Shown piece by piece: positions 50,263 to 58,672 of a DNA stretch of 64,000 bases. Position numbers and translations under genes: made by a program. A model generated the notes under the pieces. That model was not told where the DNA came from. It did not search any database and was given only the letters and a program-made list of their open reading frames with translations. The first letter of the stretch is position 1; the number at the start of each line of letters is the position of its first letter. This stretch comes from JBCCGI01 sp039029355 (GTDB lineage: Bacteria > Planctomycetota > UBA1135 > GCA-002686595), in contig JBCCGI010000001.1 in NCBI GenBank assembly GCA_039029355.1, positions 186,001 to 250,000 on the forward strand, in the 5' to 3' direction.

Positions 50263-51600
50263 CTAGTCGCCGAGCTCTCCCGCGTAGCCCAGGTTGCGGA
50301 GCTCGGCGCGCGTCGCCTCGTCGAGCTCGCGCAGCTCGACCGCCTGCCCCGGCAGCGGCGCCCGGGCGGCCAGCTGCTCCTCGTACCGGCGCCGCAGGTC
50401 GCGGATCGCAGCGCGCATCTCCTCGGACTCGACGGAGTAGGGAGCGACCTCTCCCGCGTCCTCGGCCAGGTTGAAGGCGAGCCGTTCCGCGCCGGTCTGG
50501 TTGAGCTTCCACGTGCCCCCCACCAGCGCGCGCTGCGCCCGCACGACCCGCTCGGGGAGCGGGGGGAGCCGCAGCGAGTGGCCCGAGCGCCACGGCTCGG
50601 CGGAGAGCCCCGCGATCTCCAGGAACGTCGGCGCGAAGTCGACCACCGACACCACCCCCGGCTCGCGCTCGCCCGCGCGATGTCCGTCGGGGAAGCGGAC
50701 CATCAGCGGGATGCGCAGGCCCTCCTCGTACATCCCGCCGTGTCCGCCGACCCGGCCGCGCTGGCCGAGGGACTCGCCGTGGTCCGAGGTGATCAAGAGC
50801 AGCGAGCGGTCGAGCAGCCCGTCGGCCCGCCAGCCCTCGACCCAATCCGACAGCATCGCGTCGGCGTGGCGTACGCCGCCGTCGTAGAGCGCGACCAGGG
50901 CTTCGACCTCGTCGTCGTTCAGCGGCCGGCCCTTGCCGTCCCACACCGACCGACAGTCCACGTGCGCGAGCCGCTCGCGCGCGTCGGCGATGAACTGCGT
51001 GTCGTAGGGCTCGGGCGGGTCGTAGAAGCCGCGGAAGTCCGGCGTGAAGGGCGCGGTGTGGACGTCGAAGATGTGGAGGAACAGGAACAGCGGCCGGGCC
51101 GGGTTGTGCTCCGCGAGCGCCTCGCCCACGGCGGCGCGCGCCTCCTCCGGCGTGTCGTAGCCGCGGTACACATCGAAGCCACGATCGAAGCCGTAGCGCG
51201 GCTCGACCCACGAGCCGCTGTAGAAGCCGATCGTCCGATAGCCGGCTTCGCGCAGGCGCACGGCCACCGGCGGCACCTCGGGCGACAGCGCCAGGTTGGG
51301 CTGCACCACGCCGTGCTCCTCGGGCTCGAGCCCGGTCATCATCGACATGTGCGCGACCAAGGTCCACGCGGCGGTCGTGTAGGCGCGGTCGAAGACGAGG
51401 CACTCGTCGGCCAGGCGGTCGAGGTACGGGGAGGTGTCGCGCCCGTAGCCGTAGAGCCCCAGGTGATCGGCGCGCAGCGTGTCGACCGACACGAGGATCA
51501 CCGACGGGGGTGCCTCGCCGGAGCCCGAGGGGTCGGACGCCCCTCCCCCGCCACACCCCGCTAGGACCACGGCGGCGGCCGTCCAAAACGTGCTGCGCAT
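50263..51600 (-). CDS. Sulfatase-fold lipoprotein, Thr-type active site (twin A)
   Basis: This protein has 445 residues. The lipobox is VLAGC. The first metal site is SVDTLRADHLGLYGYG and the second TSDHGESLGQRG. The signature is TLVAHMSMMTG, again with Thr at the nucleophile position. It differs from its tandem twin mainly in the linker and the C-terminus (basic helix with RRRYEEQLAAR). I chose the ATG at 51600 because it gives a lipoprotein signal; the frame extends 80 codons further as a shadow. It is divergent from the SGNH hydrolase gene by 43 bp. Confidence 0.82.
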   Translation of the reverse strand: MRSTFWTAAAVVLAGCGGGGASDPSGSGEAPPSVILVSVDTLRADHLGLYGYGRDTSPYLDRLADECLVFDRAYTTAAWTLVAHMSMMTGLEPEEHGVVQPNLALSPEVPPVAVRLREAGYRTIGFYSGSWVEPRYGFDRGFDVYRGYDTPEEARAAVGEALAEHNPARPLFLFLHIFDVHTAPFTPDFRGFYDPPEPYDTQFIADARERLAHVDCRSVWDGKGRPLNDDEVEALVALYDGGVRHADAMLSDWVEGWRADGLLDRSLLLITSDHGESLGQRGRVGGHGGMYEEGLRIPLMVRFPDGHRAGEREPGVVSVVDFAPTFLEIAGLSAEPWRSGHSLRLPPLPERVVRAQRALVGGTWKLNQTGAERLAFNLAEDAGEVAPYSVESEEMRAAIRDLRRRYEEQLAARAPLPGQAVELRELDEATRAELRNLGYAGELGD

Positions 51601-51643
51601 CCCGAGGAAGATACCCCCCCGGCCGGTAAGATCGCCCGCCACC

Positions 51644-53179
51644 ATGCCGCAAACCGGCGCCGACATCGCACGCGGGCGACGCATCGTGGCCCTCCTGGCG
51701 GGCCTGTGCGCGGCCCTGACCGCGGCCTGCGTGCTGCTGTTCGCGACGCGTTCGCGGGGGGCTGGGCTGGACGATGTGAACGCGCTCTTCGCGAACGACG
51801 AGGTGCGCGAAGCGCTGCTCGCCAAGCTCATCCAGGGCACGCCGGCGGGCCTGGACTCGCATCCCGACGCGGAGGTCGCTTACCTGAACCTGCCCGGCGA
51901 GGCCACGAGCAGCACGCTGGGACACGCGGTCGACGTGAACCCGATGGGGATGCGCGAGCGCCCCTACGCGCTCCCCAAGCCGCCCGGCACGCTGCGGGTG
52001 GTCGTGCTCGGCGACTCCTACGTGTTCGGCTGGGGCGTGGCCGCCGAGGAGCGCCTCGGCGTGCACCTCGAAGCGGCGCTGCGCGAGGGGGCGTCTGACC
52101 TCTCGGGCGAGGTCGAGTGCCTGCACCTGGCCGTGGCCAGCTGGAACGTCGTGGCCGAGTGCGCCTGGCTGCTGCGGCAGCTCGAAGCGCTGCGCCCGGA
52201 CCTCGTGCTCCACGTGACCGCCGAGAACGACCTGAGCGAAACCGCCGGCGTGCGCGGCTTCGGCGGCATGTCGACCTTCGTGCCGGCGCGCCGGGCAGAG
52301 GCCGACTCGCGCATCCACTCCGGCGCACCGCGCAAGCTGGGCGTGCAGGGCACCAATTTCCTCGCCTTCGGGCTCGACCACGAGAGCCGCACGCGCCTCG
52401 ACGAGGCCGCCGGGTGGATCCGCCGCGTGCAGGACGCGGTGCGCGAGCAGGGCGGCGAGTACGTGCTGATCGCGAACTGGGACTACCTCGGCGGCGTGCT
52501 GGCGCGCCATTGGGAGGGGCTGGTGCCGGAGGAGCGCTTCCTGTTCCTGCCGAGCACGTTCGTCGCGGCGCCCGAGCTCCGCATCTCGCGCGACGACCGC
52601 CACTGGAGCGCGGAGGGGCACGCGCGGCTGGCGCGGATGCTGTACGGCTACGCGGCGGCGCGCGGGTTGGTTCCCGGAGCTGCGCTGGCGGTCGACAGCG
52701 GCCAGGCACGCGAGGCCGAGGCCTTCTTCGCGGAGGGCCGCGCCGACGCGGAGGGCATGGCCGGCGACGACCGCGGCGGGGACCTGGGGCGCCTTCTGAC
52801 CGCCGTTGACCTCGACGCCATCGACCCGGCCGAGGCGCTGCAGGTCCACGGCGGGATCGACGTCGAGGGGCGGGTCTCGCCGTACGCGTCGGTCCTCCTG
52901 CGGCGCGGCGACGCCACGCGGATCGAGGTCGAGGCCGAGGACGTATCGCTCCTCGCGCTGCGCGGTGCGCGCGTGGAGGTGTTCGTCGAGGAGCACTCGG
53001 TGGGGACGCTCGAGCTCGGCCGCGGAGCCCCGCTCGCGCTCGACGCCGCCCTCCCGGAAGACGTCCAGGACCGCGACTTCCTCAGCGTCCGCTTCCGCAG
53101 CTCGGACTACATCTACGCCGGCGACGACCTGCGTCGCTGCATCAGCTTCCGCCTGCGGCGGGTCGCGCTCGTTCCCTAG
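51644..53179 (+). CDS. SGNH/GDSL-type hydrolase with N-terminal anchor and C-terminal beta domain
   Basis: This protein has 511 residues. A hydrophobic N-terminal helix (about 15-33) anchors or exports it. The SGNH domain has VVLGDSYVFGWG (Ser125), an Asn in TAENDLSE, and the DxxH pair Asp317/His320 in DDRHWSAEGH. Such enzymes remove or transfer acyl groups on glycans or lipids. The last 130 residues form a beta domain of unknown role. The ATG at 51644 follows a GGTAAGATC leader. Its 3' end overlaps the convergent glycosyltransferase gene by 4 bases. Confidence 0.82.
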   Translation: MPQTGADIARGRRIVALLAGLCAALTAACVLLFATRSRGAGLDDVNALFANDEVREALLAKLIQGTPAGLDSHPDAEVAYLNLPGEATSSTLGHAVDVNPMGMRERPYALPKPPGTLRVVVLGDSYVFGWGVAAEERLGVHLEAALREGASDLSGEVECLHLAVASWNVVAECAWLLRQLEALRPDLVLHVTAENDLSETAGVRGFGGMSTFVPARRAEADSRIHSGAPRKLGVQGTNFLAFGLDHESRTRLDEAAGWIRRVQDAVREQGGEYVLIANWDYLGGVLARHWEGLVPEERFLFLPSTFVAAPELRISRDDRHWSAEGHARLARMLYGYAAARGLVPGAALAVDSGQAREAEAFFAEGRADAEGMAGDDRGGDLGRLLTAVDLDAIDPAEALQVHGGIDVEGRVSPYASVLLRRGDATRIEVEAEDVSLLALRGARVEVFVEEHSVGTLELGRGAPLALDAALPEDVQDRDFLSVRFRSSDYIYAGDDLRRCISFRLRRVALVP

Positions 53180-54342
53180 CGGGCCGACGCCGCCGCGTCC
53201 CGCAGCACGTCCTCGACCAGCGGGAAGGTCGCGGCGCGCGTGAAGCCCTCGGCCTTCTTGCGGCCGGCCGCAGCGAAGCGCTCGCGCAGTGCCTCGTCGT
53301 CGAGCAGCTTGGCGATCGCCGCGCGCAGCGCGGCGTCGTCCTTGGGCGGCACGGTGAAGCCGTTGACGCCCTCTTCGACCACCTCGGGGTTGCCGCACAC
53401 GCCGGTGCAGACGGCGGGCGTGCCGAGCACGGACACTTCGAGCAGCGTGTGCGACAGCCCCTCGTACTCGCTGTTCAGCACGAACACGTCCGCGGCGCGG
53501 ATCCAGGTCGGGATGAGGTCGTGCGGCACGTTGCCCAAGAAGTGCGCGCGGTCGGCGATGCCGAGGTCGGTGGCGAGCTCCTTCCAGGTCGCCTCCATGT
53601 CGCCGTCGCCCGCGATGTGCAGGTGTACGTCGGGCGGTAGCTCGGCCAGCGCGCGCAGGATGCCGTCGACGCCCTTCCACACCATCAGGCGGCAGATGGT
53701 CAGGAGGTGGCGCTGGCCCTCGGGCAACCCCAGGCGCTGCCGCGCCTCGGCGCGGGGGAGCTCGGCGTCCTCGGGGTCGACGCCGTGGTAGGCGTTGACG
53801 ATGCGCACCACCTTGTCAGGCCCGACGCCGTAGCGCTGGATCGCGATCTGCCGCAGGAACTCCGAGCAGGAGATGATGCGCTGGCACCACGACCACCACC
53901 GGCGCTGAAGGCGCTGCGCCAGGCTCACCTTCCAGCCGTACGTCTTGGTGCCGAAGGTCACGATGTCGTCGCCGTCGCACCAGCCCTTGCGGTGCGAGAT
54001 CTCCCAGGCGCCGTCCACCATCATGCGGATCACCGCGGGCTTGCCGCGCAGCTTGGCGGCGAGCACGTGGAGCAGCGCCAGGTGCTCCTGGACGTAGACC
54101 ACGTCCACGTCCTTGGCCTCGCGCAGGACGGCGAAGAAGGCCTTCAGGTAGCGGATCGGCAGCGGCCCGCGCGGCACGGTGACCACCGGGAAGGGGTGGC
54201 CCTTCGGCTCGGGCTCGCTGCAGAACGCGACCACCTTGAGCTGGTGCTCGCGCTCCAGCAGGAAGGCCGCCAGGCTCGGCACGTAGACCGCCGGCCCGCC
54301 CAGGTCGGGCGGAAACACCGGAGAGGTGATGAGGATGCGCAC
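53176..54342 (-). CDS. GT4-family glycosyltransferase
   Basis: This protein of 388 residues has the GT-B fold. The N-terminal domain has the Gly-rich start PDLGGPAVY. The C-terminal domain has CRLMVWKGVDGIL, GDGDMEATW, and the family motif with the Glu pair in NSEYEGLSHTLLEV. It should transfer a sugar from a nucleotide-sugar to a glycan or lipid acceptor. The start is GTG, 9 bp after purF, so it is probably transcribed with that gene although the functions differ. Confidence 0.9.
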   Translation of the reverse strand: MRILITSPVFPPDLGGPAVYVPSLAAFLLEREHQLKVVAFCSEPEPKGHPFPVVTVPRGPLPIRYLKAFFAVLREAKDVDVVYVQEHLALLHVLAAKLRGKPAVIRMMVDGAWEISHRKGWCDGDDIVTFGTKTYGWKVSLAQRLQRRWWSWCQRIISCSEFLRQIAIQRYGVGPDKVVRIVNAYHGVDPEDAELPRAEARQRLGLPEGQRHLLTICRLMVWKGVDGILRALAELPPDVHLHIAGDGDMEATWKELATDLGIADRAHFLGNVPHDLIPTWIRAADVFVLNSEYEGLSHTLLEVSVLGTPAVCTGVCGNPEVVEEGVNGFTVPPKDDAALRAAIAKLLDDEALRERFAAAGRKKAEGFTRAATFPLVEDVLRDAAASAR

Positions 54343-54351
54343 GCGCCGCGC

Positions 54352-55839
54352 TTACTCGGGGGTGAACGAGAAGATCTTCTGGCTGCTCTCGTGGCGCTCG
54401 CCCTCGATGGCTTCGAGCACTTCGCGCGTGATGTCGCCGGTCGGGTACTCGCCGGTGAAGCAGGCGTTGCAGAACTCCTTCACCTCCGGGTTGCCCCTCC
54501 GCGCGGCCTCGTTCATGCGGTCGCGCTCGAGGTACACGACGTGGTCGGAGCCGAGCGCCTCGGCCACCTCGTCGACGGTGCGGCCGCCCGCGATGAACTC
54601 GGTCTTGGTCGCCATGTCGATGCCGTAGGGGCACGGCGAGGTGAGCGGCGGGCTCGTGATCGCCATGTACACGCGCTTGGCGCCCGCCTCGCGCGCCATC
54701 TTGACGATGCGGCGCGCCGTGTTGCCGCGCACGATCGAGTCGTCGACCAGCAGGACGTTCTTGCCCTCGAACTCGAGCGGGATCGCGTTCAGCTTGCGCC
54801 GCACCGAGTTACGGCGCGACGCCTGGCTCGGCATGATGAAGGTGCGGCCGATGTAGCGGTTCTTGACCAGCCCCTCGCGATACGGCACGCCCAGCTCGGC
54901 GGCCATCGCCATCGCAGCGTCGCGCGACGAGTCGGGGATCGGGATCACGACGTCGGGCGCGGGAGCGCCGCTTTCGCGCCATTGGCGCGCGAGCTCCTGC
55001 CCGAAGCGGATGCGCGTCTTGTAGACCGAGATCTCGTCGAGCATCGAGTCCGGACGCGCGAAGTAGACCAGCTCGAACACGCACGGCCGGTGCGGCTTGG
55101 TCGTGATCTGCTTGCGGTGCAGCTCGCGCTGGTCGTCGATCAGGATCGCCTCGCCCGCCGCGATGTCGCCGACGCGCTCATAGCCGATGACGTCGAGCAC
55201 GACGCTCTCGGAGGTCGCGGCATAGCACACGCCCTCGGGGGTGTCCTTCTTGCCGAGCATCGCCGGCTTGATGCCGAACGGGTCGCGGAAGGCCACCATC
55301 CCCACGTCGGGCACCAGCGCGACGACCGAGTAGGCGCCACGCACCTCGTTGAAGACCGCCTCGACGGCGCGGAAGACGTCGTCGGGCGTCACCCTCTCGC
55401 CGGGGCGGATGCGCTCGGACAGGGCGCGCGCGAAGACGTAGAGGATGACCTCGAGGTCGCAGGAGCTGTTGAGACGCGTGCAGGCGTTCCGCATCGTCAT
55501 CTCCTTGAGCTCCTGGAAGTTCGTGACATTCCCGTTGTGGGCCATCGCCACGCCGACCGGGAAGTTCACATGGAACGGCTGGGCGTCTTCATGCGAGCCG
55601 GTCCCGACCGTGGGGTAGCGCACGTGCGCCACGCCCAGGTTGCCGCACAGCCGCCCCATGTCGGCCGCCGTGAACACGTCGCGCACCAGCCCGAAGCCCT
55701 TCCGCACGTGGAAGGTGTCGGTGAAGGTCGTGATGCCGGCGGCGTCCTGGCCGCGGTGCTGAACGGCGAGGAGCCCCTCGTAGAGCTCCGGCGCAACGTC
55801 CACGCCTTCGGGGCCGTAGATCCCGATGAATCCGCACAT
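54352..55839 (-). CDS. purF: Amidophosphoribosyltransferase, Fe-S type
   Basis: This protein has 495 residues. Cys2 directly after the initiator Met is the N-terminal nucleophile of the glutaminase domain, and the PRPP site is VLLVDDSIVRGNTA. Four Cys at 253, 403, 457 and 460 match the spacing of the [4Fe-4S] ligands of the Bacillus-type enzyme. It makes phosphoribosylamine in the first step of purine synthesis. Unlike Bacillus PurF there is no propeptide before the nucleophile. The ATG at 55839 is fixed by the Cys2 requirement; the frame extends upstream only as a shadow. Confidence 0.95.
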   Translation of the reverse strand: MCGFIGIYGPEGVDVAPELYEGLLAVQHRGQDAAGITTFTDTFHVRKGFGLVRDVFTAADMGRLCGNLGVAHVRYPTVGTGSHEDAQPFHVNFPVGVAMAHNGNVTNFQELKEMTMRNACTRLNSSCDLEVILYVFARALSERIRPGERVTPDDVFRAVEAVFNEVRGAYSVVALVPDVGMVAFRDPFGIKPAMLGKKDTPEGVCYAATSESVVLDVIGYERVGDIAAGEAILIDDQRELHRKQITTKPHRPCVFELVYFARPDSMLDEISVYKTRIRFGQELARQWRESGAPAPDVVIPIPDSSRDAAMAMAAELGVPYREGLVKNRYIGRTFIMPSQASRRNSVRRKLNAIPLEFEGKNVLLVDDSIVRGNTARRIVKMAREAGAKRVYMAITSPPLTSPCPYGIDMATKTEFIAGGRTVDEVAEALGSDHVVYLERDRMNEAARRGNPEVKEFCNACFTGEYPTGDITREVLEAIEGERHESSQKIFSFTPE

Positions 55840-56072
55840 GGAGCAGGTTGGAGAGGAGGCGAATCCGGAGGCTTCCCGGATCTGGGTAGATGGGGGCGGG
55901 TAATCCTCCACGATACGCCCGCCCCGCGGGAGGAACAACCCGGCCCGCGGGCGGTGGCCGGCGGGCGCCCGACCCGGGGTCGCCGACCGCGGCAGGAGCG
56001 GCGCAAGGCCGTCCGAACCGAACGCCCACAAACCGCGCCGCCGGCGTTGGTTACCATATCGGTGGACTCTCC

Positions 56073-57290
56073 ATGCCCATCCCGATGCACGACCTCCAGC
56101 GGGCGGACCGGACCCTCGGTCAGCTCGCCTGCATCGCGCTCCAGCCGGTCCGCTGGGCGCGGGCGCTCCGGCGTCGCGGGAAGCCGGTCGAGCGCGTGCT
56201 GCTGATCAAGTTCTGGGGCATCGGGAGCCTCGAGCTGCTCACCCCCGCCGTGCGCACGCTCCGCCGGCGCCATCCGTCCGCCGAGCTGCACCTCCTGACG
56301 CTCTCGCCGAACGGGCCGTTCGTGCAGGGGCTCGGGATCTTCGACAACGTGCTGGCCTTCGACGTCTCGTCGTCGTCGTGGCTGCAGGTCTGCCGCCACA
56401 TCGCCGGCCTGGTGCTCGACCTCCGGTCGCGGCGCTACGACGCGGTCTACGACTTCGAGTTCTTCACGCGCTTCTCGGCGGTGGTCTCGCTGCTGTCGGG
56501 GGCCACGGTCACGCGCGGCTTCGCCTCGCCCTCGGTCTGGCGCGGCGGATTCCATACCGAGACGTCGCCGTTCAACCGCTACTGGCACGTCGCGCGCAAC
56601 TTCCGCTGCCTGGCCGGCGGCGAGTCGGGCTTTGACGTCACGCACGACGAGCTCTCGACCTTCCGCATCGACGCCGCCGACGAGATCGAGGCCGCCACGG
56701 TGCTCTTCGAGGCCGGCCTGGGGCCCGGCGGCCCGCTGATCGTGCTCAACCCCAACGCGGGCACGCTGTCGCTCGAGCGCCGCTGGCCGCGCAACCGCTT
56801 CGCCGAGCTGGCGCGCCGGCTGATCGTCGAGAACGGCGCCCGCGTCGTCCTGATCGGCTCCGCCGCCGAGAAGGAGTGGACCGACGACACCGCCGCGATG
56901 GTCGGCGAGGTGCCGGGCGGGCGCTTCGCCAACGTCAGCGGCAAGCTGTCGATCGGCGCTCTGCACGCGCTGCTCGACGGCGCGCACGTCTTCGTCTCGA
57001 ACGACTCCGGCCCGATGCACCTGGGCTCGGCCCTCGGCACGCCGACGATCGGGCTCTTCGGCCCCGAGACGCCGATCATGTATCGGCCGCTGGGCCAGCG
57101 CGCGTCGTTCCTTTACGACCCGCCGCCGTGCAGCCCGTGCATCAACGTGCACAACAACAAGTACACCGTCTGCTGGCGCGGGCGGCCCGAGTGCTTGATG
57201 AACCTGTCGGTCGACCGGGTGCACTCGCGGGTGCTGCTCGAGCTCGAGGCGGGCCCCAAGCCCCAGCTGCGGGAGCTGACCCGCGGATGA
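56073..57290 (+). CDS. GT9 (heptosyltransferase-like) glycosyltransferase
   Basis: This protein has 405 residues. The N-terminus after a short leader is LLIKFWGIGSLELLTPAVR, typical of ADP-heptose:LPS heptosyltransferases. The C-terminal domain has NPNAG, WPRNRFAELA, VLIGS and VSNDSGPMHLGSALGTP with the family Asp-Ser-Gly. It adds heptose or a related sugar to a lipid-linked core glycan, pointing to an LPS-like envelope. A -10-like TACCATAT lies at 56053-56060. Its stop overlaps the next gene (ATGA). Confidence 0.9.
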   Translation: MPIPMHDLQRADRTLGQLACIALQPVRWARALRRRGKPVERVLLIKFWGIGSLELLTPAVRTLRRRHPSAELHLLTLSPNGPFVQGLGIFDNVLAFDVSSSSWLQVCRHIAGLVLDLRSRRYDAVYDFEFFTRFSAVVSLLSGATVTRGFASPSVWRGGFHTETSPFNRYWHVARNFRCLAGGESGFDVTHDELSTFRIDAADEIEAATVLFEAGLGPGGPLIVLNPNAGTLSLERRWPRNRFAELARRLIVENGARVVLIGSAAEKEWTDDTAAMVGEVPGGRFANVSGKLSIGALHALLDGAHVFVSNDSGPMHLGSALGTPTIGLFGPETPIMYRPLGQRASFLYDPPPCSPCINVHNNKYTVCWRGRPECLMNLSVDRVHSRVLLELEAGPKPQLRELTRG

Positions 57291-58669
57291 GAGTGCTGCT
57301 GCTGAACCCGCCGGGCGAACGGATCTACATCCGCGACTACTTCTGCTCGAAGACGACCAAGTCGAACTACCTCTTCCACCCGGTGGACCTGGTCGTGCTG
57401 TCGGGCACGGTGGGCGAGGAGCACGAGGTCGACGTGCTCGACTGCATGGCTGAGCGGCTCGATCCCGACGCCGCGCGCGCCCGCATCGACGCCTTCGCGC
57501 CCGACGTGGTCGTGTCGCTGGTGGGCTCGGTGTCGTGGAGCGAGGACCGCGTCTTCCTCGCCGACCAGCAAGCAGCGGGGCGCCGGATCCTGGCGCTGGG
57601 CGACGTGCTGCACGAGGCCAGCGAGCGCCGCATGGCCCAGGAGCCCTGGCTCGAGGCCGTCCTGCACGTCTTCTCGAACCGCGACGTGCTGCACTACCTG
57701 CGCGGCGAGCTCGACGCCGTCGAGGATATGACCGTGCGCGACGCCGCCGGCGCCCCCGAGCGGCTGCTGCGGGTCGAGCGCCGCCACCGCAAGGGCGAGC
57801 TGCGCGTCCCGCGCCCGCGCCACGAGCTGTTCCCCGACGGCTACCACTTCTCGTTCGCCAAGCGCGAGCGCTTCGCGACGGTGCTGACCGACTACGGCTG
57901 CCCGTACCCCTGCACCTTCTGCGTCATCGGCACGCTGGGCTACCAGACGCGCCCGGTCGAGGACGTCCTGGAAGAGGTCGACGACCTGCGCGCGCGCGGC
58001 GTCAACGAGATCTTCTTCATGGATCAGACCTTCGGCGTGCAGCGCGACCGCGCGCTCGAGCTCTGCCACGCCTTCGAGCAGCGCGGCGACCTCTCCTGGA
58101 CCGCCTTCACGCGCCCCGACACCGGCGACGACCAGCTCCTGGCCGCCATGCGCCGCGCCGGCTGCCACACCGTGATCCTGGGCGTCGAGTCGGCCGAGGA
58201 CGACGTGCTAGAGGCCTACCGCAAGGGCTACGTCGCCGACGCGGTCCGCGACGGCTTCCGCCGCGCGAAGCGGCACGGCCTGCGCACGGTCGGCACCTTC
58301 ATCATCGGGCTCCCCGAGGAGACCGAGGAGTCGCTGACCAAGACCCTGGAGCTCGCCGTCGAGCTCGACATGGACTTCATGAGCCTCAACATGGCCGTCC
58401 CGCGCTTCGGCACGCCCTTCCGGGCGCGCGCCATCGAGCTGGGGCTGGCCGCCGAGGACGACCTCGAGATGGACCAGGGCGGCGAGGATGCGTTCCTCCC
58501 GACCAGCACGCTCGACCGCGGGCGTATGCTCGCGCTCAAGAAGCGCATGGTGCGCCGCTTCTACCTGCGGCCCTCGTACCTGTGGAAGCGGCTCAAGAAC
58601 GCGTCGTCGCTATACGAGCTGCGCGCGCAGGCTCGCGAAGGGCTCGCGCTCCTGCGGCGGAACGTGTAG
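57287..58669 (+). CDS. B12-binding radical-SAM enzyme
   Basis: This protein has 460 residues. The N-terminal cobalamin-type domain starts with LLNPPGERIYIRDY. The radical-SAM motif is YGCPYPCTFC. The rest is a TIM-barrel part (GVNEIFFMDQTFGV, TVGTFIIGLPEET) and a helical C-terminus. Coupled to a GT9 glycosyltransferase gene by an ATGA overlap, it probably modifies a lipid or glycan of the envelope, for example by methylation or another radical reaction. It is distantly like the enzyme at 46916. Confidence 0.88.
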   Translation: MRVLLLNPPGERIYIRDYFCSKTTKSNYLFHPVDLVVLSGTVGEEHEVDVLDCMAERLDPDAARARIDAFAPDVVVSLVGSVSWSEDRVFLADQQAAGRRILALGDVLHEASERRMAQEPWLEAVLHVFSNRDVLHYLRGELDAVEDMTVRDAAGAPERLLRVERRHRKGELRVPRPRHELFPDGYHFSFAKRERFATVLTDYGCPYPCTFCVIGTLGYQTRPVEDVLEEVDDLRARGVNEIFFMDQTFGVQRDRALELCHAFEQRGDLSWTAFTRPDTGDDQLLAAMRRAGCHTVILGVESAEDDVLEAYRKGYVADAVRDGFRRAKRHGLRTVGTFIIGLPEETEESLTKTLELAVELDMDFMSLNMAVPRFGTPFRARAIELGLAAEDDLEMDQGGEDAFLPTSTLDRGRMLALKKRMVRRFYLRPSYLWKRLKNASSLYELRAQAREGLALLRRNV

Positions 58670-58672
58670 AGC

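Noticed and set aside
50081..53680. Very long minus-strand open frame (1199 codons)
   Set aside because: It runs through the SGNH hydrolase, sulfatase-like and glycosyltransferase genes in the wrong frame and has no recognisable domain.
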